DNA from: Pectobacterium actinidiae
GTDB taxonomy: Bacteria; Pseudomonadota; Gammaproteobacteria; Enterobacterales; Enterobacteriaceae
NCBI RefSeq assembly: GCF_000803315.1
Contig: NZ_JRMH01000001.1
Span: 2,294,001-2,358,000, forward strand
Direction: 5' to 3'
Length of the DNA stretch: 64,000 nucleotides
Below the pieces are notes generated by a model, which was given only the letters and a program-made list of their open reading frames with translations, made no database searches and was not told the origin of the DNA. Positions 1 to 7,549 of the stretch are shown piece by piece (the first letter of the stretch is position 1; the number at the start of each line of letters is the position of its first letter). Both the position numbers and the translations under genes were made by a program.

Positions 1-108
1 CGTACATACGTACGAATAACTATCGCACGAATATGTACCACTTTGCACCTGTTTCACGACGTTCTTTTTTAATGGGAAGGTGCCTGACACGATCGCGCCA
101 GGCAGGAA

Positions 109-660
109 TTAAGAGGTCAGTTTGATTACCGTATTGAGAATATCTTCGCGGCTAACAGCTTTATTATTAAGATAGTTATGGATTGTGTACCCTTCGATCA
201 CCGCATCCAGTGAACACGCAGTCGCAATGTTGAAATGAAGGTGAAGCGATTTTCTACTACGCGTCATCCACTCCTGCAATATTAGCCGGTACTCTTCTTT
301 ACGCGATGCCAGCGCGTACAGTTCAAAACTTAATGTCAGGTGGCGCGGTGTCGCCCAGATATCGCCACAGATCAAGTCAACAACCGCTTCACGTGCGCTG
401 TCGATATCTTTTGCTTGTTTAAGGCGGACACGAAATGCCTGCGAGATGCCATCAACCATGTAGATGAACGCACTGTTCAGCAGTAATTCAATACTGCTGT
501 AGCGATAAGTCAGAGTCCCTGGTGATAGCCCGGCCTGTTGCGCAATTTTCCGGTAGGTTGCTCCTCGCACCCCATGATCCAGTATGACTTCCAGCGCGGC
601 TTCGAGAATTCTGTGTTGTGTATCTTTGCCATCATGCGTTTCATCGTGTGATGGTGACAT
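109..660 (-). CDS. TetR/AcrR-family transcriptional regulator
   Basis: A 183-residue protein with a TetR-type helix-turn-helix in its first 65 residues: an ILEAALEVILDHG helix, then ATYRKIAQQAGLSPGTLTYRY as the recognition region. The remainder is a helical ligand-binding domain that cannot be assigned to a subfamily by eye. Such proteins are dimeric cytoplasmic repressors released by a small ligand. It is transcribed away from cybC toward the window edge, so its target may lie outside the window. The GTAC-rich direct/inverted motif at positions 1-14 could be an operator, but this is speculation. Family assignment is firm; ligand and target are unknown. Confidence 0.85.
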   Translation of the reverse strand: MSPSHDETHDGKDTQHRILEAALEVILDHGVRGATYRKIAQQAGLSPGTLTYRYSSIELLLNSAFIYMVDGISQAFRVRLKQAKDIDSAREAVVDLICGDIWATPRHLTLSFELYALASRKEEYRLILQEWMTRSRKSLHLHFNIATACSLDAVIEGYTIHNYLNNKAVSREDILNTVIKLTS

Positions 661-710
661 GATCCCGTTCCCCCTTAACTGACAATTCTAACAATCGTAG
701 CCTTTATAAC

Positions 711-749
711 AAAAAAAGCCGCCAGTGAGTCCAATCCCACTGGCGGCTT
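711..749 (-). terminator. Intrinsic terminator of cybC
   Basis: A perfect 12-bp stem, AAGCCGCCAGTG with CACTGGCGGCTT, encloses a 9-nt loop. Read on the minus strand it is followed by a run of T residues (711-717 as A on plus). It lies 20 bp after the cybC stop. Confidence 0.85.
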
Positions 750-768
750 ATAGTAAACGAAAAGTGAC

Positions 769-1164
769 TTAGCCTCTCAATTTACTGTGGTATTCGCCTT
801 TCAACGTATTGATTTCAGCTAACACCGCTTTGGCTTCGCTTAGTTTACCGGCATCCGCCAGAGCCTGTGCGCTGTCCACTTTTTGCAAAATCTTATCCAG
901 ACCTTCCACATAGGCTTTTCTGTCTGGGCCATCGGCAGGCTGTTTGGCGAAATCAGGCGGTACCTGCGTTTTAGCGTGCTCAACGTGCTCACGGAATGTG
1001 CTCAGCGCAGTTTTCAGCGCGGCGGCATCGTCTGCTTTAGTGGCGGCGGTATAACTTTTTTGCATACCACGCATGTCTTCCGACGTGGTGGCATTTGCCA
1101 AAACAGGGGTCAGCAAACTACCGGCCAACAGCACAGAAAAACAGATCTTGGTCATTTTATTCAT
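769..1164 (-). CDS. cybC: Periplasmic soluble cytochrome b562
   Basis: A 131-residue precursor with a signal peptide (MNKMTKICFSVLLAGSLLTP, cleavage probably after VLANA) and a mature four-helix bundle of about 107 residues, as in E. coli cytochrome b562. The likely haem ligands are the methionine in SEDMRGMQ near the mature N terminus and the histidine in GEYHSKLRG near the C terminus, which match Met7 and His102 of the family. The protein carries electrons in the periplasm; its partners are unclear. I use the start at 1164 because a reading start at 1188 would place eight charged residues ahead of a normal signal peptide. Monocistronic with its own terminator. Confidence 0.85.
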   Translation of the reverse strand: MNKMTKICFSVLLAGSLLTPVLANATTSEDMRGMQKSYTAATKADDAAALKTALSTFREHVEHAKTQVPPDFAKQPADGPDRKAYVEGLDKILQKVDSAQALADAGKLSEAKAVLAEINTLKGEYHSKLRG

Positions 1165-1369
1165 CTTGAACTCTCGCTTGTGTTCCACAGCACGACATAC
1201 TCAGAGAATCTGACCACCACAAACTGGCCAGCCCAATATTGCTCTTGTTATATTGCGTCCTACGTCATAGCCCGCATCATGCAGCAATGACTATGCTAAT
1301 TTTATGGTTATCATCGTAAGGATGTTAAATTATTTTTAATCATTTCGTTGTTTTTAATTGTATAAATGT

Positions 1370-1405
1370 AAAAAAGCTTACCGGAGTCGTCCTGGTAAGC
1401 TTTTT
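1370..1405 (-). terminator. Intrinsic terminator of osmC
   Basis: The stem AAAAAGCTTACC pairs with GGTAAGCTTTTT around a short loop, with A- and T-rich flanks, so it could work in both directions. It lies 35 bp beyond the osmC stop, and nothing converges on it from the plus strand. Confidence 0.8.
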
Positions 1406-1439
1406 ATTAGCACAATTTTTATCGCTCAGCGGCCTGCGC

Positions 1440-1868
1440 TTAGTTCAACTGATACTCCAGCGTAATCTCGGCTTTGAGCACTTTTGACACAGGGCAACCT
1501 GCCTTCGCTTTTTGGATGATGCTATCGAACGTAGCCTCATCAATGCCCGGCAGTTTTACCGTACTGTGCAGCGCGATTTTGGTGATCGCAAACCCGCCAT
1601 CGACTTTATCCAGCGACACATCTGCGGTGGTATCGATAGACTCAGGTTTATGCCCTTCTTCGCCTAACATCAGCGAGAGCGCCATAGAGAAACAGGCCGC
1701 ATGCGCTGCGCCAATCAGTTCTTCCGGGTTCGTGCCGGGCTTCCCCTCAAAACGGGTATTGAAGCCGTAAGGTTGCTGTTGCAGTGCGCCGCTTTCCGTT
1801 GAGACGGTGCCTTTCCCCTGCTTGATATCACCTTCCCAATGCGCTTGCCCTTTCTTATGAATGGTCAT
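1440..1868 (-). CDS. osmC: OsmC-type peroxiredoxin
   Basis: 142 residues, the usual length for OsmC. These enzymes reduce organic hydroperoxides in the cytoplasm with two conserved cysteines; both are visible, in AAHAACFSMALS (about residue 59) and in KAGCPVSK (about residue 125). The N-terminal region (HKKGQAHWEGDIKQGKGTVSTESG) and FEGKPGTNPEELIGAAHAACF are typical of OsmC rather than Ohr. A strong GAGGAG ribosome binding site lies just upstream of the ATG at 1868. In relatives it is induced by osmotic stress and stationary phase. It stands alone between its own terminator and an AT-rich intergenic region. Confidence 0.9.
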   Translation of the reverse strand: MTIHKKGQAHWEGDIKQGKGTVSTESGALQQQPYGFNTRFEGKPGTNPEELIGAAHAACFSMALSLMLGEEGHKPESIDTTADVSLDKVDGGFAITKIALHSTVKLPGIDEATFDSIIQKAKAGCPVSKVLKAEITLEYQLN

Positions 1869-2180
1869 GCTGTCTCCTCTTCATCGTTATATATACCCGT
1901 CATACTTCAAGTTGCATGTGCGAAATAATGTTGTCACCCTTTAAACCGTAGAACACATTTTGAATAAAACCAAATATATTATTTACTCATATAATAATTT
2001 CATCCTATAGAAATAAACCCAGTGATATATTCACTGCTTTATTTTTTTAAGATAAAACCGATTTACTTATTTATACAAAAACCAGATAATCAATTCGCCA
2101 AAAAATGGACTTCCGTTTTGGTTCTTTTATTTTTACCACTCACCTATGTTATTAATCTTGAATCATATTGGATGTGAAAC
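1869..2180. promoter_or_regulatory. AT-rich intergenic region, osmC and divergent exported gene
   Basis: 312 bp without a supportable gene. It must hold the osmC promoter and that of the gene at 2181. A dispersed-repeat fragment occupies about 1890-1920; the rest is very AT-rich (about 1960-2110) and I could not pick out a convincing operator. Confidence 0.4.
1890..1920. repeat. Fragment of a dispersed enterobacterial intergenic repeat
   Basis: The stretch reading TATACCCGTCATACTTCAAG and onward resembles a short element I recall as common between genes in Pectobacterium, Serratia and Yersinia. Only one copy was noticed in this window, so the call rests on memory of the motif. Confidence 0.4.
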
Positions 2181-2870
2181 ATGAATAAAATAACCTCATT
2201 AGCCTTATCTGCATTATGCGTTATCCCTCTGATTAATACCGCCCACGCTCAGTGGGAACTGGACGACATTTGTTACGGTTATGCCACCGCGACAGGCTCT
2301 GGCTATCAGGGCGGTGCCCTTTTGCTGGATCCGATCCCGAAGGACATGGAGATCACCGCGTTAAATCGGAACCAACTTGATTATCGCGGCGTGAAAGCGT
2401 CACTGGCTGGAGCCTACCTGAAAGTAAACGGACCAAAAGGCAGTACGGTGGTTTATGTCACCGATCTCTATCCTGAAGGTGGCGACTGTGCATTGGATTT
2501 ATCGTTTAATGCCTTTGAGAAAATAGGCGATCTGCGGGATGGGAAAATTAATATCGACTGGACGCTGATCGAAGCGCCGGTGAATGGCAACGTTATTTAT
2601 CGAATAAAGGAAGGTTCAAATCCTTATTGGGCTGCGGTGCAATTCAGGAACGTAAAATACCCCGTTATTGAGATGAAATATATGCGCAATAACCAATGGA
2701 TTGCTGCACAGAAAACCGATTATAACCACTTTATTGTTGAGCACGTTGGAATGAACGATATTCCGATTGAATTTACCGACGTCAAAGGCAACGTCCTCAG
2801 CGATACGCTGCCGCCGATGTCACAAAGTACCTCATCCGCCTACCTGATCACGGGTAACGTCCAGCTTTAA
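2181..2870 (+). CDS. Exported protein of unknown function
   Basis: 229 residues with a clear signal peptide (hydrophobic core SLALSALCVIPLINTAHA, cleavage after AHA). I do not recognise the family. The mature part has two cysteines, in DDICYGYA and GGDCALDL, that could form one disulfide in the periplasm, and no membrane segment or known catalytic motif. The central region alternates short strands and turns (YLKVNGPKGSTVVYVTDLYP), suggesting a beta-rich fold. It is monocistronic, between osmC and srfABC, both with their own signals. Reality of the gene is supported by the signal peptide and consistent coding character; function is open. Confidence 0.7.
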   Translation: MNKITSLALSALCVIPLINTAHAQWELDDICYGYATATGSGYQGGALLLDPIPKDMEITALNRNQLDYRGVKASLAGAYLKVNGPKGSTVVYVTDLYPEGGDCALDLSFNAFEKIGDLRDGKINIDWTLIEAPVNGNVIYRIKEGSNPYWAAVQFRNVKYPVIEMKYMRNNQWIAAQKTDYNHFIVEHVGMNDIPIEFTDVKGNVLSDTLPPMSQSTSSAYLITGNVQL

Positions 2871-3158
2871 TTCTGACTGCCTTGAGGGAGGCTGACATCG
2901 CGCAGCGTCCCTCATTTCTGCAAATCATAGCTGAAAGAGGATGCATCATTTTTGCCAGCGTTTTCATCATATTATCTGGACGTTGTCTGCCGTACGTGAG
3001 TACACTTCCCGTTTCCCACTTTTTCTATTGCCCAAATATTTGTTAGTTTTATCACTTCTTTAAGCGTTTGATTCGCCATCATTCGCACTACAGTATACCC
3101 TGTCGCAGAGTACTCTCTATTTTCTGCTTTAGGCATCATTACAAAAGGTCTCTTTTGC

Positions 3159-4559
3159 GTGGCAAAATTATTTTTACGTAGTGGAAGTTTGGATGATTTT
3201 CTGGCGTTGGGTGAGAACGGGCAGCCAGTTTACGCATCAGCACTTCAATTGCGGGAAACGTTACGTCTCAGAAAACAGCAGCAAATTGCCGATTGTCTGG
3301 CAATTCCCCAGCCCAACGAGCATGGTGACCGCATTGACTGGTATTCACCAGTTGACGGTAAAGTCACCTCCTGGATTGCCGCGAGCGAAGAAGAACGAGA
3401 AAAGGCGCTGGCGTTGCTGGAAACTTATCAAGCTGCGGTTGCCGACATCAGCCAGCGTGCGCAAAATGCAGAAAAAGCCGGGCAGAAACTTTTCGGTGTC
3501 CTGCTGGCAAAAGCGATACAGTTCCCTGGGGCAAACCACGTCTATCTGGTTGATGGCAAACCCGTCTTAACGTTCTGGGGTTTCGTCAATCTCGATAAAA
3601 AATCTCGGCTTGATGCATTGGACTGCCTACGACCTGTCATCAAGGAAACGGAACCGCTTTTTGTTGCATCCGCCCCCGTGGCAAATGCACCCACACTGCC
3701 GCTGGTCGATCCCGTTCCCGAGCCGGAACCACAGCCTGTCGTTCAGCCCGAATCGGTCGACCCAACACCTGCACCCGTTGCCGCTGCGGCAGCCGTGCCT
3801 GTTCGCCCGCCGTTCTTTCGCCTGTGGTGGCTGCTTCCTGCCGCCGCACTGTTAGCGATTTTGTCATTGCAAATACGTGGCTGCGTGTCAGGACAGGACG
3901 ACAAGTCGACATCCGATGTAGCCGCGACGGTCAAGCAAGAAAAACGCGCCCTGCCTTCTTCTACCCCGGCTGAACCTGCGCCACAGCAAGAAAGCACACC
4001 GGTTCCCCCTGTCGTAGAAAAAGAGGCCGTGAAAGCCGTTGAGACACCGGTTGCTGCCGCGCCTGTAGAAGACGCAGTCAAACCGGAAGTCCCTGCGGTC
4101 ACGGAGCCGGAAGCGCCTGTTGCGCCACCGGCTGAACCCGTTGTTGAGCAAGTACCAGCGGTTCCTGCGGGCAAAGATGATTTAGTCATGCCAGCCGACG
4201 CGGTGAAAATCGGCTCCATCAAATTCCTGAACGGCAACTGGCGCGTCATTGTTGATGGCAAAGCGCCGATTACCGGCAGGCCGCCTAGCCTGCGCTACCA
4301 GATTCAAAATGGAAAAGGCACAGCACGTATCACTCATGGTGACGGTGTCACGTGTCGCGCTAACGTTGAGGCAGGATTAATGAGCTCTGGCAATCTGATC
4401 ATCAACAGTCGCTCCGGCGCCCGCTGTTCCGATAATTCTCGTTTCCAAATGCCGGAACTGGTCTGTAAACAAGGTGCCTCCGGCGCGGCGGCAGAGTGTA
4501 TTGGTCGCTATGACGAAAACACCGTTTTCCCGATGACGATAAAGCGCGAGAGTAAATAA
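3159..4559 (+). CDS. srfA: SrfA family protein, membrane-anchored, first gene of srfABC
   Basis: 466 residues from a GTG start at 3159, with AAAAGG about 11 nt upstream. Residues 1-165 form a soluble, probably cytoplasmic domain. Residues 170-217 are proline-rich. Residues 220-239 (FFRLWWLLPAAALLAILSLQ) are the single membrane segment. A long Pro/Ala/Glu/Val spacer runs from 250 to 340, and a C-terminal domain of about 125 residues has four cysteines (VTCRAN, GARCSD, LVCKQG, AECIGR), as expected for a disulfide-bonded periplasmic domain. The name follows the Salmonella SrfA family, called a virulence effector on regulatory grounds. The srfB start is 2 nt past the stop. I infer a spacer-spanning bitopic anchor for the SrfB/SrfC pair. 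Confidence 0.85.
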   Translation: MAKLFLRSGSLDDFLALGENGQPVYASALQLRETLRLRKQQQIADCLAIPQPNEHGDRIDWYSPVDGKVTSWIAASEEEREKALALLETYQAAVADISQRAQNAEKAGQKLFGVLLAKAIQFPGANHVYLVDGKPVLTFWGFVNLDKKSRLDALDCLRPVIKETEPLFVASAPVANAPTLPLVDPVPEPEPQPVVQPESVDPTPAPVAAAAAVPVRPPFFRLWWLLPAAALLAILSLQIRGCVSGQDDKSTSDVAATVKQEKRALPSSTPAEPAPQQESTPVPPVVEKEAVKAVETPVAAAPVEDAVKPEVPAVTEPEAPVAPPAEPVVEQVPAVPAGKDDLVMPADAVKIGSIKFLNGNWRVIVDGKAPITGRPPSLRYQIQNGKGTARITHGDGVTCRANVEAGLMSSGNLIINSRSGARCSDNSRFQMPELVCKQGASGAAAECIGRYDENTVFPMTIKRESK

Positions 4560-4561
4560 TC

Positions 4562-7549
4562 ATGCTGGCGACGATTACCGATTATAAACAACGCATTACG
4601 TTGATTCAGGACAGCGGAATTCAGTTTCTGGATTTTGCCTTAAAGCCGCAGTTTTCGGCCGAGCAGCCTCACCGCTATGTGCGTAAAAGTGCCAACGGTC
4701 CTCTGCTACACCTGCTGTACGATGAACAGTCGGACAAATTCCTGCTGCCTTCCGCCACCGGAATGCCGCCGGAAGTCGTGAAGCCTGAGCTGAGCATTTC
4801 ACTTGAGCAATCGCTGAAGCTGCTGGAGAACATGTGGCTGCCGCTGCCCTTCTTCCGCTTTAACCCGCCGCGCACCTTCATGGGCGGGCCGGATAACTGG
4901 GCGCGGATGCAGATTCTTGCGTTGGATACGCCCGATCAGGACGGCAATACGCACCGTATTTGTCTGGCGTTCGATACCAAAACCTACCCGGAAGGCCACG
5001 AGTACGAGTCGCTTGCACCGAATGCTAATGACATCAAAACCGGTGGGAGTTTCGCACTGGCGTATCACAGCGACGAACTGGGTGAATTCCTTGATGAAAC
5101 CTGGGTCGACGGCTGGCTGCGCGAAGTCTTTGCTCAGCGGGTTAAAGCGCTGGAAAGCCGTGACAGCCACGATATAAAGGTGGCGCTCAGGGGGTTTGAA
5201 TATCAGGCACATTACCTGAATGTGTTGGATATGCTGGGTAACCAGCTCGACATACCGGAAATTCGTATCAATACCAGCACGCTGCAAGAACCCGCGGTCA
5301 ACGTTGACCTGATTTTGGATGTGGGTAACTCGCACACCTGCGGCATTTTGGTTGAGGATCATGCAGACGAAAGCAACGGCCTGAAACAGACCTATGAATT
5401 GCAGTTGCGCGATCTGAGTGAACCCCATTATCTGTACAACGAACTGTTTGAGAGCCGCGTTGAATTCTCACAGGCGAAGTTCGGTAAAGACAACTTCTCG
5501 GTAGAAAGCGGCCGCGATGACGCGTTCATCTGGCCGTCAATCACCCGCGTCGGACGCGAAGCCAGCCATATGGCACTGCTGCGTCAGGGAACGGAAGGTT
5601 CGAGCGGTATTTCCAGCCCGCGCCGCTATCTGTGGGACGAAGAAAGCTATGCACCAGGTTGGCGTTTTAGCCAGACGGACGCCCATTCACAGACCGAACC
5701 GTTAGCGACAGCCATGCCGTTGACTATTATGTTGAATGATGAAGGTCAGCCGCTCTACAACCAGCCGCTGGAAGAGCGTTTACCAGTGTTTTCGCCGCAC
5801 TATAGCCGTAGCTCGATCATGACATTCATGCTCTCCGAACTGCTGGCACAGGCGCTAATGCAAATGAACAGCGCCGCCCAGCGGTTGAAGATGATCCACA
5901 GCAGCGCGCCACGCCAGTTGCGAAATATCATTCTGACGCTGCCTTCCGCGATGCCGAAACCCGAGCGTGAAATTTTCCGCCGTCGGATGCATGAAGCGAT
6001 CGCACTGGTGTGGAAAGCGATGGACTGGCATCCAATGGATGAAGATTTCACCACGCCAGCCCACAAGCAGCAAAGCCGGGTTCCGGTGCCTGACGTACAA
6101 ATCGAATGGGATGAAGCCACATGCGGGCAGATGGTTTACCTGTATAACGAAGCGCAGGTGAATTTTGGCGGCCGTGCGGAAGATTTCTTCGCCAGCATGG
6201 CGCGCCCGGATAAAGAGCTTGATGAAGGTGAACCCGCGGGAAAAACGCTGCGTATTGCCTCAATCGACATCGGTGGCGGTACCACTGACCTCGCCATTAC
6301 GCAATATCTGCTCGATGACGGCGTCGGCAACAACGTTAAAATTATTCCGCGCCTGCTGTTCCGTGAAGGCTTTAAAGTCGCGGGCGACGATATCTTGCTG
6401 GATGTGATTCAGCTTTATATCCTCCCCGCGCTACAGGCTGCGCTGAAAACCGCCGGAATGGCCAGCCCGGATGCGCTGATGGCGAAGCTGTTCGGCAATG
6501 AAGGCCGTATGGACGCACAGCTTACACTGCGCCAGCAGGTCACACTACAGGTCTTCATCCCGATTGGTCGCGCCATTCTGGAAGCCTATGAGCGCTTTGA
6601 TCCGCTGGACACTAGCGCCGAGATCGAATCGACCTTCGGTGAATTGCTGGAACAGGCACCAACGGAAAAAGTGCTGGAATACATCAATACGGAAGTACAG
6701 CGCGAGCTGCCGGTCAGCGACTACGTCTTTGATATTTTGCAAGTGCCGCTGATTCTCAAACTGAACAAGCTGCACGGTGAGTTCCTGTCTAACAAAATGA
6801 ACATCACGCAGAATCTGCGCCTGATGTCTGAAGTGGTGTCGCTTTATTCGTGCGATGTGCTGCTGCTGACCGGCCGCCCTTCGCGCTTCCCAGGGATTCA
6901 GGCGCTGTTCCGCCATCTGCAACCGCTGCCGATTAACCGGATGCTATCGCTGGATGGCTATCACACCAATGATTGGTATCCGTTTAACAAACGTGGGCGC
7001 ATCGATAACCCGAAATCCACTGCCGCTGTCGGCGCGATGCTGTGTCTGCTGGCGCTCGATCTGCGCCTGCCGGGCTTTTACTTTAAGGTCGGCGATTTCC
7101 AGCCTTATTCCACAGTGCGCTACCTCGGCATGATGGACAGCAGCAACGCGCTGACGCTCGATAACGTTTATTACAGCGATATCGATCTGGATGCGCCGGA
7201 TTTCGTGCTTGACCCGCAACACAGCTTTCAGGTGCGTGGCTCACTCTGCCTCGGCTTCCGCCAGTTGGACAACGAACGCTGGCCGGCATCCTCGCTCTAT
7301 ATGCTTTCGATTGTCGATCAGGATTTGGCGCGTAAAGTCGTCGGGGACAGTAAGCTGCGCGTCCGGCTAGCCGTCACGAAAAGCGACGATCAAGACAGCC
7401 CGGAGCGCTTTGAGATTGCTGATGCCGTGCTGGAAGACGGCACTCGCGTTCCGCCGCATCATTTACGACTCAAATTGAACACATTATCCGCTAACGGCTC
7501 AGGTGCGACCCATTATTGGATCGATAGTGGGAGTGTATTTAAAAAATGA
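4562..7549 (+). CDS. srfB: SrfB, giant actin/Hsp70-fold ATPase
   Basis: 995 residues, full length for SrfB. Three nucleotide-binding motifs of the actin/Hsp70/sugar-kinase (ASKHA) superfamily can be read. Phosphate-1 is LILDVGNSHTCGILV near residue 250, phosphate-2 is SIDIGGGTTDLAI near 567, and an adenosine-type motif is VLLLTGRPSRFPGI near 765. The first 240 residues form an extra domain of unknown fold. No signal peptide or membrane segment is seen, so it should be cytoplasmic. It starts 2 nt after srfA and its TGA overlaps the srfC ATG by 4 nt, which implies coupled translation and fixed stoichiometry. Described in databases as a virulence factor; the biochemical role is not established to my knowledge. 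Confidence 0.88.
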   Translation: MLATITDYKQRITLIQDSGIQFLDFALKPQFSAEQPHRYVRKSANGPLLHLLYDEQSDKFLLPSATGMPPEVVKPELSISLEQSLKLLENMWLPLPFFRFNPPRTFMGGPDNWARMQILALDTPDQDGNTHRICLAFDTKTYPEGHEYESLAPNANDIKTGGSFALAYHSDELGEFLDETWVDGWLREVFAQRVKALESRDSHDIKVALRGFEYQAHYLNVLDMLGNQLDIPEIRINTSTLQEPAVNVDLILDVGNSHTCGILVEDHADESNGLKQTYELQLRDLSEPHYLYNELFESRVEFSQAKFGKDNFSVESGRDDAFIWPSITRVGREASHMALLRQGTEGSSGISSPRRYLWDEESYAPGWRFSQTDAHSQTEPLATAMPLTIMLNDEGQPLYNQPLEERLPVFSPHYSRSSIMTFMLSELLAQALMQMNSAAQRLKMIHSSAPRQLRNIILTLPSAMPKPEREIFRRRMHEAIALVWKAMDWHPMDEDFTTPAHKQQSRVPVPDVQIEWDEATCGQMVYLYNEAQVNFGGRAEDFFASMARPDKELDEGEPAGKTLRIASIDIGGGTTDLAITQYLLDDGVGNNVKIIPRLLFREGFKVAGDDILLDVIQLYILPALQAALKTAGMASPDALMAKLFGNEGRMDAQLTLRQQVTLQVFIPIGRAILEAYERFDPLDTSAEIESTFGELLEQAPTEKVLEYINTEVQRELPVSDYVFDILQVPLILKLNKLHGEFLSNKMNITQNLRLMSEVVSLYSCDVLLLTGRPSRFPGIQALFRHLQPLPINRMLSLDGYHTNDWYPFNKRGRIDNPKSTAAVGAMLCLLALDLRLPGFYFKVGDFQPYSTVRYLGMMDSSNALTLDNVYYSDIDLDAPDFVLDPQHSFQVRGSLCLGFRQLDNERWPASSLYMLSIVDQDLARKVVGDSKLRVRLAVTKSDDQDSPERFEIADAVLEDGTRVPPHHLRLKLNTLSANGSGATHYWIDSGSVFKK

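Noticed and set aside
1..14. GTAC-rich motif at the window start as a TetR operator
   Set aside because: Possible, but the promoter it would serve lies outside the window.
3743..4261. Long minus-strand frame inside srfA
   Set aside because: It is the antisense of the Pro/Ala/Glu-rich linker; low-complexity Gly/Ser/Thr and no ribosome binding site.
4799..5428. 209-residue minus-strand frame within srfB
   Set aside because: Fully inside an unambiguous 995-residue gene; no family or start signal.
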